Below, in pieces: positions 52,055 to 61,081 of a stretch of DNA of 64,000 bases. Source of the DNA: DATCRE01 sp964235605. GTDB taxonomy: Bacteria > Bacteroidota > Bacteroidia > Cytophagales > Cyclobacteriaceae. Within the stretch, counting starts at the first letter, position 1. Every line of letters starts with the position of its first letter. The notes under the pieces are model-generated. The model searched no databases, had not been told where the DNA came from, and worked only from the letters and a program-made list of their open reading frames with translations. The stretch covers positions 62,001 through 126,000 of the forward strand of contig CAXSCR010000006.1 of the NCBI GenBank assembly GCA_964235605.1, given 5' to 3'. A program made the translations under genes and the position numbers.

Positions 52055-54027
52055 TGGTAGAAGGAACCCCTGCATATATTTGGATTAAAAGCTGCACACT
52101 ACTGGCGCTATTCCTGCCATTAATTTCATTTATAATTTCAATAATGATTACACGGCGGTATTCATGGGTAGCTTCAATTACTGCGCCTTTGCTAATGTTG
52201 CTAAGTGCAATCTCCGCTTCCCTGGTTTTTATATCTTTGATTGGAGAGCCGGCGCGCTTTACCTTCACCATAGATTGGTTCAACGTGGGAGATCTCAAGT
52301 TTTCTGCAGGCATAGCGCTTGATAAATATGCTATTATCATGTTGCCCGTTGTTACCATCATTTCCTTTTTGGTTCATTTTTATTCCATCGGCTACATGGC
52401 TGGTGATAAAGGTTTACGAAGATATTTTGGCATGCTGGGGTTCTTTACCTTTTCCATGTTAGGCATTGTGATGGCCGATAACCTGTTATTGATCTTTGTT
52501 TTTTGGGAGCTCGTCGGCTTTTCTTCTTACCTCCTCATAGCACATTGGAGGGACAAACCAAAAGCGGGCTCGGCAGCTAAGAAAGCATTCTTATTTAATC
52601 GTATTGGCGATGCAGGTTTTCTTATTGGGTTGATGCTGATCTGGTCTAACACCGACTCATTTAACCTAAGCGAAATCCTTCATGCCAATGAAATGTATTC
52701 ATGGCAGACCGCTGCCTCACTGTGCATATTTTGTGGTGTCATTGGTAAGTCAGCACAATTTCCTTTACTAACGTGGTTGCCTGATGCCATGGAAGGACCC
52801 ACGCCTGTTTCTGCTTTAATTCATGCGGCAACTATGGTGGCTGCCGGTGTTTTTCTATTAGCAAAGGTATTCCTTTTATTCACGCCACAGGCGTTGAATG
52901 TTATAGCGATCATTGGCACATTAACTTCTGTGATGGCCGCATTATCTGCGCTTGTTCAATACGACATAAAAAAAATATTAGCCTACTCTACCATATCACA
53001 ATTGGGCTTCATGATAATGGCTATCGGTGTAGGCGCAAAAGACGCCGCTATGATGCACCTTTTCACCCATGCCTTCTTTAAGGCTGGATTATTTTTAGGC
53101 GCGGGGGCTATCATTCATTCGCTCCATCAACTTGAACAACAAACCAATCATCATTTCGATATCCAAGACATCAGAAATATGGGTGGTTTAAAGAAGTATT
53201 TACCTATTACTTGTCTTACATTCTTATTATGCAGTGCGGCCTTGGCAGGATTACCCATGTTCTCAGGCTTCCTTTCAAAAGATGCTATTCTTACCGGGGT
53301 ATGGATTTGGGCTGGTGCAGGCTTCTCTTGGAAGTGGATAATTACAATCTGCGCTTTTACCATTCCCTTCTTAACAGTTCTTTATACTTTCCGTATGGGA
53401 TGGTTTGTTTTCTTTGGCAACAACAGAACAGAGAAAATCATAAACCAACCCATTACACTTACCGATGTTCCGACCGTAATGAGATTACCATTAATTCTTC
53501 TTGGCGCTTGTTCATTCTGGTTCATCATCTCCTTAAACCCATTTAGCTTTTCAGGATGGTTCTATAACAATTTACTTAGTGGACCGGAGTTGCATTTTCC
53601 ATTTGTCACCCTCTTCTCAGCAATTTGGGTGCTAACCGCCTTTGCTTTTGCCTGTCTCTATTTTAAATCGCGCGTGATAGAAAATATCGGCTCCATAAAT
53701 TCTTTTTTGTCGAACTCATTTTATCTAGATAAGCTATATCAAAAAATTATAACAGAGCCTGTAGCGAACTTTGCTTTAATAACAGAAAAGATAGACATGA
53801 AATGGATTGATCGTTCTATCCATTTCGCAGCTTATGCACAAGTAACGATTTCGCACATAACCGGATGGTTTGATAAAGCCTTTATTAATGGTACCGTGAG
53901 CGGAATGGCCCGCTTAGCTGGCAACATTGGGTCCTTTACACGATCATTCCAATCAGGAAAAATCCAGCTTTATATTTTCTGGGCGGTATTTGGGATTATT
54001 ATTTTTTTAATTTCGATCCTGTTTTAA
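52054..54027 (+). CDS. nuoL: NADH-quinone oxidoreductase subunit L
   Basis: Antiporter-like proton-pumping subunit with the lateral helix, 657 residues. Segments FWELVGFSSYLLIAHWRDKP (with the key Glu), LPDAMEGPTPVSALIHAATMV and KKILAYSTISQLGFM (key Lys) are the standard antiporter-family marks, and the C-terminal amphipathic helix is present to residue 657. Followed by an 83-bp gap filled with 7-bp repeats before nuoM. Confidence 0.96.
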   Translation: MVEGTPAYIWIKSCTLLALFLPLISFIISIMITRRYSWVASITAPLLMLLSAISASLVFISLIGEPARFTFTIDWFNVGDLKFSAGIALDKYAIIMLPVVTIISFLVHFYSIGYMAGDKGLRRYFGMLGFFTFSMLGIVMADNLLLIFVFWELVGFSSYLLIAHWRDKPKAGSAAKKAFLFNRIGDAGFLIGLMLIWSNTDSFNLSEILHANEMYSWQTAASLCIFCGVIGKSAQFPLLTWLPDAMEGPTPVSALIHAATMVAAGVFLLAKVFLLFTPQALNVIAIIGTLTSVMAALSALVQYDIKKILAYSTISQLGFMIMAIGVGAKDAAMMHLFTHAFFKAGLFLGAGAIIHSLHQLEQQTNHHFDIQDIRNMGGLKKYLPITCLTFLLCSAALAGLPMFSGFLSKDAILTGVWIWAGAGFSWKWIITICAFTIPFLTVLYTFRMGWFVFFGNNRTEKIINQPITLTDVPTVMRLPLILLGACSFWFIISLNPFSFSGWFYNNLLSGPELHFPFVTLFSAIWVLTAFAFACLYFKSRVIENIGSINSFLSNSFYLDKLYQKIITEPVANFALITEKIDMKWIDRSIHFAAYAQVTISHITGWFDKAFINGTVSGMARLAGNIGSFTRSFQSGKIQLYIFWAVFGIIIFLISILF

Positions 54028-54028
54028 T

Positions 54029-54106
54029 ATTGGGCATTGGGCATTGGGAATATATAGAGATAGGTAATCAAAAAATCGTAAATCAAAAATCGTAAATCGT
54101 AAATCA
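54029..54106. repeat. two degenerate 7-bp arrays inside the nuo operon
   Basis: 54029-54049: ATTGGGC, ATTGGGC, ATTGGGA. 54065-54106: TAATCAA, AAAATCG, TAAATCA, AAAATCG, TAAATCG, TAAATCA. They fill almost the whole nuoL-nuoM gap, with two unrelated heptamers side by side. The other nuo junctions have overlaps or 2-bp gaps. Confidence 0.85.
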
Positions 54107-54110
54107 CTTA

Positions 54111-55730
54111 ATGCATTCATATTTGCTTTCACTTTTAATCTTCACACCTCTTTTAGCTGCGCTTGTTGCATTGTTTATTCCTGCTAAGGCGGGGAGAATA
54201 TTTTTTGTGCTTTGTGTCGCAGCAAGTATTGTACAGCTCGTTATTCTTGGATTAATTTTAAATGGATTTAGTGGCGATGGAAGTTTACAATTTATAGAGC
54301 AGCAGAACTGGATTACCCTTGATTTGGGTACCTGGGGAATTTTAAAGGCAGAATACTTTGTAGCGCTTGATGGACTTAATCTTCCGTTGGTGGCTATGTC
54401 TGTGCCAATTATGCTTATTGCTACCATCTCTTCACATACCATAACACAAAGCGTGAAGGGATATTTCATCTTATTACTTATTCTTAACGCCGCTATTATA
54501 GGCAGTTTCGTAGCACTTGACTTTCTGCTATTCTATCTCTTCTTTGAATTCATGCTGCTGCCTATGTTCTTCTTGATAGGAATTTGGGGAGGGCCAAGAA
54601 GGGAGTATGCCTCTATTAAATTCTTTCTTTACACACTATTGGGTTCTATATTTATTTTGATCGTAATGATTGGATTATATAGTTCCGTTCAAGATCCAAA
54701 TGCCGGCGGCCAGTTGGTGCATTCTTTTAATATGCTTCACATGAGCAACCCATTAAATTATATTTCCAATGCTATTCTTGATCCTAATAAAGCATGGATA
54801 ATTGGTCCGTTTGATGCCAGGGTATGGGCCTTCTTATTACTGTTCATTGGTTTTGGTATTAAACTTCCCATGGTACCCTTTCACACCTGGCTGCCTGATG
54901 CGCACGTGGAAGCACCAACTCCTGTTTCAGTGATTCTTGCTGCATTGTTATTAAAGATTGGTGGCTATGGATTGCTTCGAATTGCATATCCTGTTTTCCC
55001 TGAAGCCGCCATGCACTTTAGTTGGTTGGTTGCATTGACGGGTGTTATATCAATTATTTATGGTGCGCTTAACGCGATGGCAAGCAGAGATCTAAAAAGA
55101 TTAATTGCTTATTCATCAGTTTCACACATGGGCTTTGTGTTGTTGGGACTTGCTTCAGTAACTACTGAAGGTGTGGCGGGTGCAGTGTATCAAATGTTCA
55201 GTCATGGAATTATATCTGCTTTACTCTTTCTTATAGCAGGCGTTTTATATGATCGTACGCACGATAGAATGATTGTAAATTATTCTGGGCTCTCTTCAAA
55301 GATGCCTGCATTCTTCACCTTTGTTCTTGTTGCATTTTTTTCTTCTCTCGGATTGCCAGGCTTCTCTGGTTTCATTGCCGAGATCATGGTGTTCTTAGGT
55401 GCATTTAAATCGAATAGCGTTAACGGGTTAATTCATGAAAGCTTAGCCATTATAGCGACCTCAGGATTAATACTAGGAGCTGCGTATTATTTATGGACCA
55501 TCCAACGCATGTTCTTCGGACCCTTAAGCTTAAAAAATGAAATAAAGGAAGACCAATTGGTCGATCTCAACCAACGTGAATATGTTATGCTAATTCCTTT
55601 GGCTGTTGCTACACTTGCTTTTGGAATTTACCCACAACCTATACTAGACATCATAAATCCTTTCGCACAACAATTTGTTGATTTGGTTTTGACCAATGGC
55701 GTTAGCATTCGCTCAACCCTAAACCCATAA
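54111..55730 (+). CDS. nuoM: NADH-quinone oxidoreductase subunit M
   Basis: Antiporter-like proton-pumping subunit of 539 residues and about 14 helices. Diagnostic parts: FFEFMLLPMFFLIGIWGG (key Glu), HTWLPDAHVEAPTPVSVILAALLLK and RDLKRLIAYSSVSHMGFV (key Lys). Its stop shares one base with the nuoN start. Confidence 0.96.
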   Translation: MHSYLLSLLIFTPLLAALVALFIPAKAGRIFFVLCVAASIVQLVILGLILNGFSGDGSLQFIEQQNWITLDLGTWGILKAEYFVALDGLNLPLVAMSVPIMLIATISSHTITQSVKGYFILLLILNAAIIGSFVALDFLLFYLFFEFMLLPMFFLIGIWGGPRREYASIKFFLYTLLGSIFILIVMIGLYSSVQDPNAGGQLVHSFNMLHMSNPLNYISNAILDPNKAWIIGPFDARVWAFLLLFIGFGIKLPMVPFHTWLPDAHVEAPTPVSVILAALLLKIGGYGLLRIAYPVFPEAAMHFSWLVALTGVISIIYGALNAMASRDLKRLIAYSSVSHMGFVLLGLASVTTEGVAGAVYQMFSHGIISALLFLIAGVLYDRTHDRMIVNYSGLSSKMPAFFTFVLVAFFSSLGLPGFSGFIAEIMVFLGAFKSNSVNGLIHESLAIIATSGLILGAAYYLWTIQRMFFGPLSLKNEIKEDQLVDLNQREYVMLIPLAVATLAFGIYPQPILDIINPFAQQFVDLVLTNGVSIRSTLNP

Positions 55731-57223
55731 TGGAAGTGGAGACCGGGCTCAGTGAAAAATTAGCAGGAATTAAAGAAGGTTTAGGATTCATTATTCCTGA
55801 ATCCATTCTTAGCATAGGCATAGTAAGTATTTTATTACTTGGTTTATTTCTCAATAAGAACAAGCGTCTTAATTTTCTATTTCATCTTTTTACGCTGATC
55901 GTTTTTATTGCGTGCTTACTTACTGTTATACTTTTTCATCCTTCTGCGCCTATAAAGTTATTTAATAATATGGTACGCGTTGATGATGTCTCCGCTTACC
56001 TAAAAATACTCTTTGACGTAGCTGGAATTCTTACTCTATTAATGACTTGGATTGCTCACAAAGAGCGCGATCATATTTCTGAATACTATGCCTTGATCTT
56101 ATCTGTGGTGTTGGGTGCTCATTTACTTGTAATGAGTATGAATTTTATCATGATATTTATTTCTCTTGAATTAATTTCCATTTGCTCTTACATCCTCACA
56201 GGCTTTTCCTTTAATAAACAATCAGCAGAAGGAAGTTTAAAATATTTTCTTTTTGGATCAGTTGCTTCAGCTGTTATGCTCTACGGCTTATCCATTCTTT
56301 ATGGCATGACCGGAACGTTAGATTTTTCATCTAGCGTATTTGCTGATCAGCTTTTAGGAAAAACCGCTCCGATTCTTTTTACCGCCGGTTTAATGGTAAT
56401 AGCCGGTTTCCTTTATAAAATTGCTGCAGCGCCAATGCACCCTTGGTCGCCTGATGTTTATGAAGTTGCGCCTATGCCCGTGGTTGCTTTCTTTTCCGTG
56501 GTGCCCAAACTCGCCGGTTTAGGTGTACTCACAAAATTTGTTATCACACTAAATATCCTAGATCAATCAACTTATGATTGGCAATTGGTTATTAGTGTAA
56601 TTGCCATACTAACCTTAACCGTTGGAAATTTCTCAGCGCTCAAACAAAAGAATCCAAAGCGAATGATGGCCTACTCATCCATCGCACAATCCGGATTTTT
56701 GTTGATCGGTGTAGCGGCTTTTCTTCCACAAGGCATTCAAATGATGTTATTCTATGCAAGTATTTATATGCTTGCTAACTTTTTAGTATTTCTTCTTCTA
56801 CAATATTTTGAATTTAATAGCATACACACGATTGCAGAACATCATGGTGTAGGTAAGGCGTTAGTAATGCCATCCGTTTTAATATTAGTTGGTTTAATAT
56901 CACTCACTGGTTTACCGCCTACGTCAGGCTTTACTGCTAAACTTTTTATTTTCTCATCACTTTGGAACGCATACACCCAAACTGGCAAATCAATTCTTCT
57001 TTGGTTGTTGGTTTTTGGTTTACTTAACACCGTTGTTTCCTTATTTTACTATCTCCGTATACCTTACTATGCATTTTTAAAGTCAAATGATAATTCATTC
57101 GAGATAAAAAACAACCAATTAGAAAATCTTTTGGCCTGTATGTTGGTTATTCTGATATTGATCCTGTTCTTCCTGCCTCAATTGTTGATGGGATGGATTA
57201 ATAAAATTAACTTTGTGCTTTAA
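55730..57223 (+). CDS. nuoN: NADH-quinone oxidoreductase subunit N
   Basis: Third antiporter-like subunit, 497 residues. Contains ISLELISICSYILTGF (key Glu), HPWSPDVYEVAPMPVVAFF and NPKRMMAYSSIAQSGFLL (key Lys). It is the last complex I gene of this block, followed by a 7-bp array and the PurF gene. Confidence 0.96.
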   Translation: MEVETGLSEKLAGIKEGLGFIIPESILSIGIVSILLLGLFLNKNKRLNFLFHLFTLIVFIACLLTVILFHPSAPIKLFNNMVRVDDVSAYLKILFDVAGILTLLMTWIAHKERDHISEYYALILSVVLGAHLLVMSMNFIMIFISLELISICSYILTGFSFNKQSAEGSLKYFLFGSVASAVMLYGLSILYGMTGTLDFSSSVFADQLLGKTAPILFTAGLMVIAGFLYKIAAAPMHPWSPDVYEVAPMPVVAFFSVVPKLAGLGVLTKFVITLNILDQSTYDWQLVISVIAILTLTVGNFSALKQKNPKRMMAYSSIAQSGFLLIGVAAFLPQGIQMMLFYASIYMLANFLVFLLLQYFEFNSIHTIAEHHGVGKALVMPSVLILVGLISLTGLPPTSGFTAKLFIFSSLWNAYTQTGKSILLWLLVFGLLNTVVSLFYYLRIPYYAFLKSNDNSFEIKNNQLENLLACMLVILILILFFLPQLLMGWINKINFVL

Positions 57224-57295
57224 TGGCGTGACCCGTTATTAGTTCTGTTAATCGTATCCGTAACACCCTCTTGTTACAGCGCTTAAACAGCTAAT

Positions 57296-57323
57296 GATTA
57301 ACGGTTAGCGATTAACGGTAACC
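57296..57323. repeat. degenerate 7-bp repeat array
   Basis: GATTAAC, GGTTAGC, GATTAAC, GGTAACC: a 14-bp unit repeated twice. It ends 8 bases before the PurF start codon. Confidence 0.6.
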
Positions 57324-57331
57324 AAAAAAAC

Positions 57332-59212
57332 ATGAGCGATCAGATTCTTCACGAGTGCGGTATTGCAATGATCCGTTTAAGAAAGCCTCTCTCCTATTAC
57401 ATTGAAAAGTATGGCCCTACCTATGCCATGACCAAAATGTACATTCTGATGGAGAAGCAACACAATCGCGGTCAAGACGGGGCGGGCGTAGCAAATATAA
57501 AGATCGATGTTGATCCGGGTTATAGATACATCAGTCGCTATCGCTCAATAAAACCCCAACCCGTTGCTCATCTCTTCAAAAAGATCAGTAAAAAATTTAA
57601 GAAAGCCCAGAAAGAAGGGAAATCGAAATTCAAAAACGAAAAGTGGTTGAAAGAGAACGTAGCCTTTAGTGGCGAACTCTGGCTTGGACACTTACGCTAT
57701 GGTACACATGGTGTTAACAACATCGAAAATGTGCATCCCTTCCTTCGTCAAAATAACTGGCGTAGTCGTAATTTAGTTATGGCTGGTAACTTCAACATGA
57801 CCAATGTTGATGAGCTCTTTAATATTTTGGTAGATCTTGGCCAACATCCAAAAGAAAAAGTTGACACGGTAACGGTGATGGAAAAAATAGGACACTTCCT
57901 CGATGAAGAAGTGGAAATCCTTTTCCAAAAATATAAAGACAAGTTTACGAATCTTGAAGTATCAGAGATCATAGAAAATGAGATTAACCTTCAACGCATG
58001 TTGCGTAGAGCGTGTAAAGATTTTGATGGAGGCTATACCATGGCAGGCCTAACGGGATCAGGTTCTTCATTTGTTGTTCGCGATCCTTCAGGTATTCGTC
58101 CTGCGTACTTTTATGCTGATGATGAAGTGGTAGTAGTAGCTTCTGAAAAGCCCGCTATTAAGACTGCTTTTAATATCGACTATAATCAAATAGAAGAGAT
58201 CAAACCTGGGCATGCACTTATTGTTACCAAGAGTGGTGAGTATGCACAACATCAAATATTAACACCGCTTGCAAAGACGTCATGTAGCTTCGAACGTATT
58301 TACTTCTCAAGAGGCAATGATCCAGATATTTATAGAGAGCGTAAGCAACTGGGCCGTTTGTTAGTACCTCAAGTTTTAAAGGCAATTAATTTCGATTTAA
58401 AAAATACCGTTTTCTCTTACATACCCAATACTGCTGAAACTGCCTTCTATGGCATGATGGCGGGAATCGAAGATTACCTTATCAGTAAACAAAAAGATAT
58501 AATCCTAGATGGCAAACCTTCTGTCGATTCATTTGATCACATTCTTTCCTTCCGCCCACGGATAGAAAAAATTGTAATCAAAGATGTTAAACTAAGAACA
58601 TTTATTACCGATGATGAGCATCGTGATGAATTGGTTTCTCATGTTTATGATACGACGTATGAGGTAATTAAGAAAGCATCCGACACCATTGTTATCATTG
58701 ACGATTCTATCGTTCGCGGCACTACACTAGAGAAAAGCATTTTAAAAATGCTTGACAGATTACATCCAAAGAAAGTTGTTATTGTATCTTCTGCTCCGCA
58801 GATACGTTTCCCTGACTGCTATGGTATTGATATGAGTCGTATGGGTGACTTCATCGCATTCCGTGCTATGATTGCATTGCTGAAAGATCATGGCAAAGAG
58901 TATCTCTTAGATGAAGTGTATGACAAATGTCAACGTCCACAAACAGAGAGGAGTTTAAACTGGGTGAAAGAGTTATACGCACAATTCACAGATAATGAAA
59001 TCTCTGCTAAGATTGCAGAAATTGTGAAACCAGAAGATATGAAGGCAGAAGTACAAGTAGTATTTCAAACTGTGGAGAACCTACACAAAGCTATTCCAAA
59101 ACATTCGGGTGATTGGTATTTCACAGGTAACTTCCCTACAGCAGGAGGAACCAAGGTAGCTAACCGTTCTTATGTTAATTATATGGAAGGTAAGTTGGTA
59201 AGAGCGTATTAG
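57332..59212 (+). CDS. purF: amidophosphoribosyltransferase, long form
   Basis: Catalyses the first step of purine synthesis: glutamine plus PRPP to phosphoribosylamine. 626 residues, longer than the common 470-510. The N-terminal glutamine amidotransferase domain starts with Cys9-Gly-Ile (after a short ECGIAM lead rather than a direct CGVFGI) and has QHNRGQDGAGV, HLRYGTHG and the insert that lengthens the protein. The PRPP-binding motif is VIIDDSIVRGTTLEKS. Because a normal-length PurF is usual in the phylum, this may be a second, diverged enzyme; its precise role is not shown by sequence. Confidence 0.83.
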   Translation: MSDQILHECGIAMIRLRKPLSYYIEKYGPTYAMTKMYILMEKQHNRGQDGAGVANIKIDVDPGYRYISRYRSIKPQPVAHLFKKISKKFKKAQKEGKSKFKNEKWLKENVAFSGELWLGHLRYGTHGVNNIENVHPFLRQNNWRSRNLVMAGNFNMTNVDELFNILVDLGQHPKEKVDTVTVMEKIGHFLDEEVEILFQKYKDKFTNLEVSEIIENEINLQRMLRRACKDFDGGYTMAGLTGSGSSFVVRDPSGIRPAYFYADDEVVVVASEKPAIKTAFNIDYNQIEEIKPGHALIVTKSGEYAQHQILTPLAKTSCSFERIYFSRGNDPDIYRERKQLGRLLVPQVLKAINFDLKNTVFSYIPNTAETAFYGMMAGIEDYLISKQKDIILDGKPSVDSFDHILSFRPRIEKIVIKDVKLRTFITDDEHRDELVSHVYDTTYEVIKKASDTIVIIDDSIVRGTTLEKSILKMLDRLHPKKVVIVSSAPQIRFPDCYGIDMSRMGDFIAFRAMIALLKDHGKEYLLDEVYDKCQRPQTERSLNWVKELYAQFTDNEISAKIAEIVKPEDMKAEVQVVFQTVENLHKAIPKHSGDWYFTGNFPTAGGTKVANRSYVNYMEGKLVRAY

Positions 59213-59240
59213 GATTTTAGATTTTGGATTTTAGAATAAA
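59213..59240. repeat. degenerate 7-bp repeat array
   Basis: GATTTTA, GATTTTG, GATTTTA, GAATAAA. It begins in the last few bases around the purF stop codon and runs into the terminator. Confidence 0.6.
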
Positions 59241-59268
59241 AACCTTTTGTTACTGCAAGGTTTTTTTT
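59238..59268 (+). terminator. terminator after purF
   Basis: 9-bp perfect stem AAAAACCTT / AAGGTTTTT, 10-base loop, and a T-run to 59268. Confidence 0.7.
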
Positions 59269-59322
59269 ATGAGCTGATTTGTGTCTTTGTAAATCATTAG
59301 TCTATATTATTAAATTGCTTGT

Positions 59323-59775
59323 ATGATTACAGTAATACAGCGGGTGTCTTCAGCTTCTGTGGAAATTAATAATAGGATCAAAGCGGAAATAAAAAATGGC
59401 CTGCTTATCTTATTGGGAATTGAAGATGCTGATGGTTATGAGGACATTCAATGGCTTGCTAACAAAATTGTAAATCTGAGAATTTTTAATGACACGGATG
59501 GCATCATGAACGTCAGCGTGAAAGATGACGATGGAGAGATTATTCTTGTTAGTCAATTTACGCTGTATGCCAGTACAAAGAAAGGCAATAGACCTTCTTA
59601 CATAAAAGCTGCGAAAACAGAAATTGCAATCCCACTATATCAAAAATTTATTCATGAATTAGAAAGCACTTTCGGCAAACCAATCCAAACCGGCGACTTT
59701 GGTGCAGACATGAAAGTGAGCTTAGTTAATGATGGTCCAGTTACAATTATCATTGATACAAAAGATAGAATTTAA
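59323..59775 (+). CDS. dtd: D-aminoacyl-tRNA deacylase
   Basis: Removes D-amino acids from mischarged tRNA. 150 residues, the full family length. MITVIQRVSSASVEI opening, LVSQFTLYASTKKGNRPSY (with the SQ catalytic motif) and VSLVNDGPVTIIID (cross-subunit GP motif) are all intact. Confidence 0.96.
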   Translation: MITVIQRVSSASVEINNRIKAEIKNGLLILLGIEDADGYEDIQWLANKIVNLRIFNDTDGIMNVSVKDDDGEIILVSQFTLYASTKKGNRPSYIKAAKTEIAIPLYQKFIHELESTFGKPIQTGDFGADMKVSLVNDGPVTIIIDTKDRI

Positions 59776-59900
59776 GTATTTGAATAATCTGTATAATTCT
59801 CATTGAGCACTAAACCTCTCCTAAAAGCGTTAACAATTTATCCTCAATTCATCAGACTAAAATTGTAACTCGACTAGAACATTTAAGCATCAAATAATTT

Positions 59901-60608
59901 ATGCATCGCAAAAGCACTTCAATAATATTTTTTCTCTTCTCTATCTTATATTACAATACTTCCATTGCTCAAAATAAATATGGCTTGAAGGCCACAACAT
60001 ATGCCGAGTATAAGGCGAGTATAAAAACCAATCCACAAAAAGAATTAATAGACCTTGAGAAGTTTGTCCCAGGCTTAGTGCTTGATATCCGTTATGCAAC
60101 TACTAATAACTTCACGAAAGAAAAAATATATAACCTTGCAAAAGCTTACGCGAGAAAGCCAGTAGCAGAATCACTTAAAAAGATTCAAGCAGAGCTCAAC
60201 AAACAAGGACTAGGAATTAAAATATTTGATGGCTATCGGCCTTATTCAGCGACTATAAGATTTTATGAAGTGTATCCTGATACAAATTTTGTTGCATCGC
60301 CTTATCGGGGTTCACGTCACAATCGCGGATGCGCATTAGATCTAACAGTAATAGATTTAAAGACTGGCAAAGAACTCAAGATGCCTACAGGCTACGATAC
60401 TTTTGTAAAAGAAGCTCGTCCAACTTACCCCATCACAGATAAAGAAGTAAAGAAGAATCGTACGCTGCTTATAACCGTTATGGAGAAACATGGTTTTAGA
60501 GTAAATGCTTCTGAATGGTGGCATTTTGATTTCAAAGGATGGAAAAACTTTGAAGTTATGAACATTGATTTTGGAGAGCTGGAATTAAAAGTTCCAAACG
60601 TACCTTGA
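59901..60608 (+). CDS. D-alanyl-D-alanine dipeptidase (VanX/DdpX-like), exported
   Basis: Zinc M15D peptidase of 235 residues that splits D-Ala-D-Ala in the cell envelope. Signal peptide 1-23 (ending SIAQ). Metal and catalytic parts are all present: IFDGYRPYSATIRFYE, SRHNRGCALDLTV (His and Asp ligands) and NASEWWHFDFKG (Glu and His). In these bacteria such enzymes usually recycle cell-wall peptide rather than confer vancomycin resistance; there is no VanA/H/R/S gene nearby. Confidence 0.9.
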   Translation: MHRKSTSIIFFLFSILYYNTSIAQNKYGLKATTYAEYKASIKTNPQKELIDLEKFVPGLVLDIRYATTNNFTKEKIYNLAKAYARKPVAESLKKIQAELNKQGLGIKIFDGYRPYSATIRFYEVYPDTNFVASPYRGSRHNRGCALDLTVIDLKTGKELKMPTGYDTFVKEARPTYPITDKEVKKNRTLLITVMEKHGFRVNASEWWHFDFKGWKNFEVMNIDFGELELKVPNVP

Positions 60609-60674
60609 GATAAGCCCCTACTACTACGCAAGCTTTCAGCTTGTGGTTAAAATGTTGTAAGCTTTCAAACCAAG

Positions 60675-60878
60675 TTTATTTTTACACCTAAACATGGCTC
60701 ATGGCATAATCTGATAGAAATGTTTTTTAGCAAAATTGCCCGTTCTTTTTTAAGACATATACGAGTGGATAGCAAAGAAGAACTTATTGAAAGGATAAGT
60801 CAGGGAATAAATGCAATAAACGAAGACCCCGTTATTTTTAAATGGAAATACAAAATGGAGGAGGTGTCCGTTGTTTGA
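60675..60878 (+). pseudogene. C-terminal remnant of an IS630-type transposase
   Basis: About 67 codons in frame to TGA 60876-60878: FIFTPKHGSWHNLIEMFFSK, then FLRHIRVDSKEELIERI and DPVIFKWKYKMEE. This is the end of the DDE domain of IS630-family transposases (the ...TPKHGSWLN-x-x-E-x-FFSK... block, including the catalytic Glu). No start codon, no N-terminal part and no intact inverted repeats are seen, so the element is dead. It begins about 65 bp after the dipeptidase gene. Confidence 0.78.
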
Positions 60879-61049
60879 TACATTATTTAAAAACGAGGTC
60901 CTAGTTTAGGAGTTGCTTCCTATAATTCAAAAGTTGAAGTAGAATTTGTTTCATTGTCCTTTCCCTCTTCAAATTATAGTGTACCAACTTAATTTACATC
61001 CAGACCAGAGCTTTACAGAATTTATATTATCTTTTTAATTTAAATCTTA

Positions 61050-61070
61050 CTACCAGCTACTACCTACTAA
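61050..61070. repeat. degenerate 7-bp repeat array
   Basis: CTACCAG, CTACTAC, CTACTAA, twelve bases before the GH97 start codon. Confidence 0.45.
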
Positions 61071-61081
61071 ATTAATTTATT

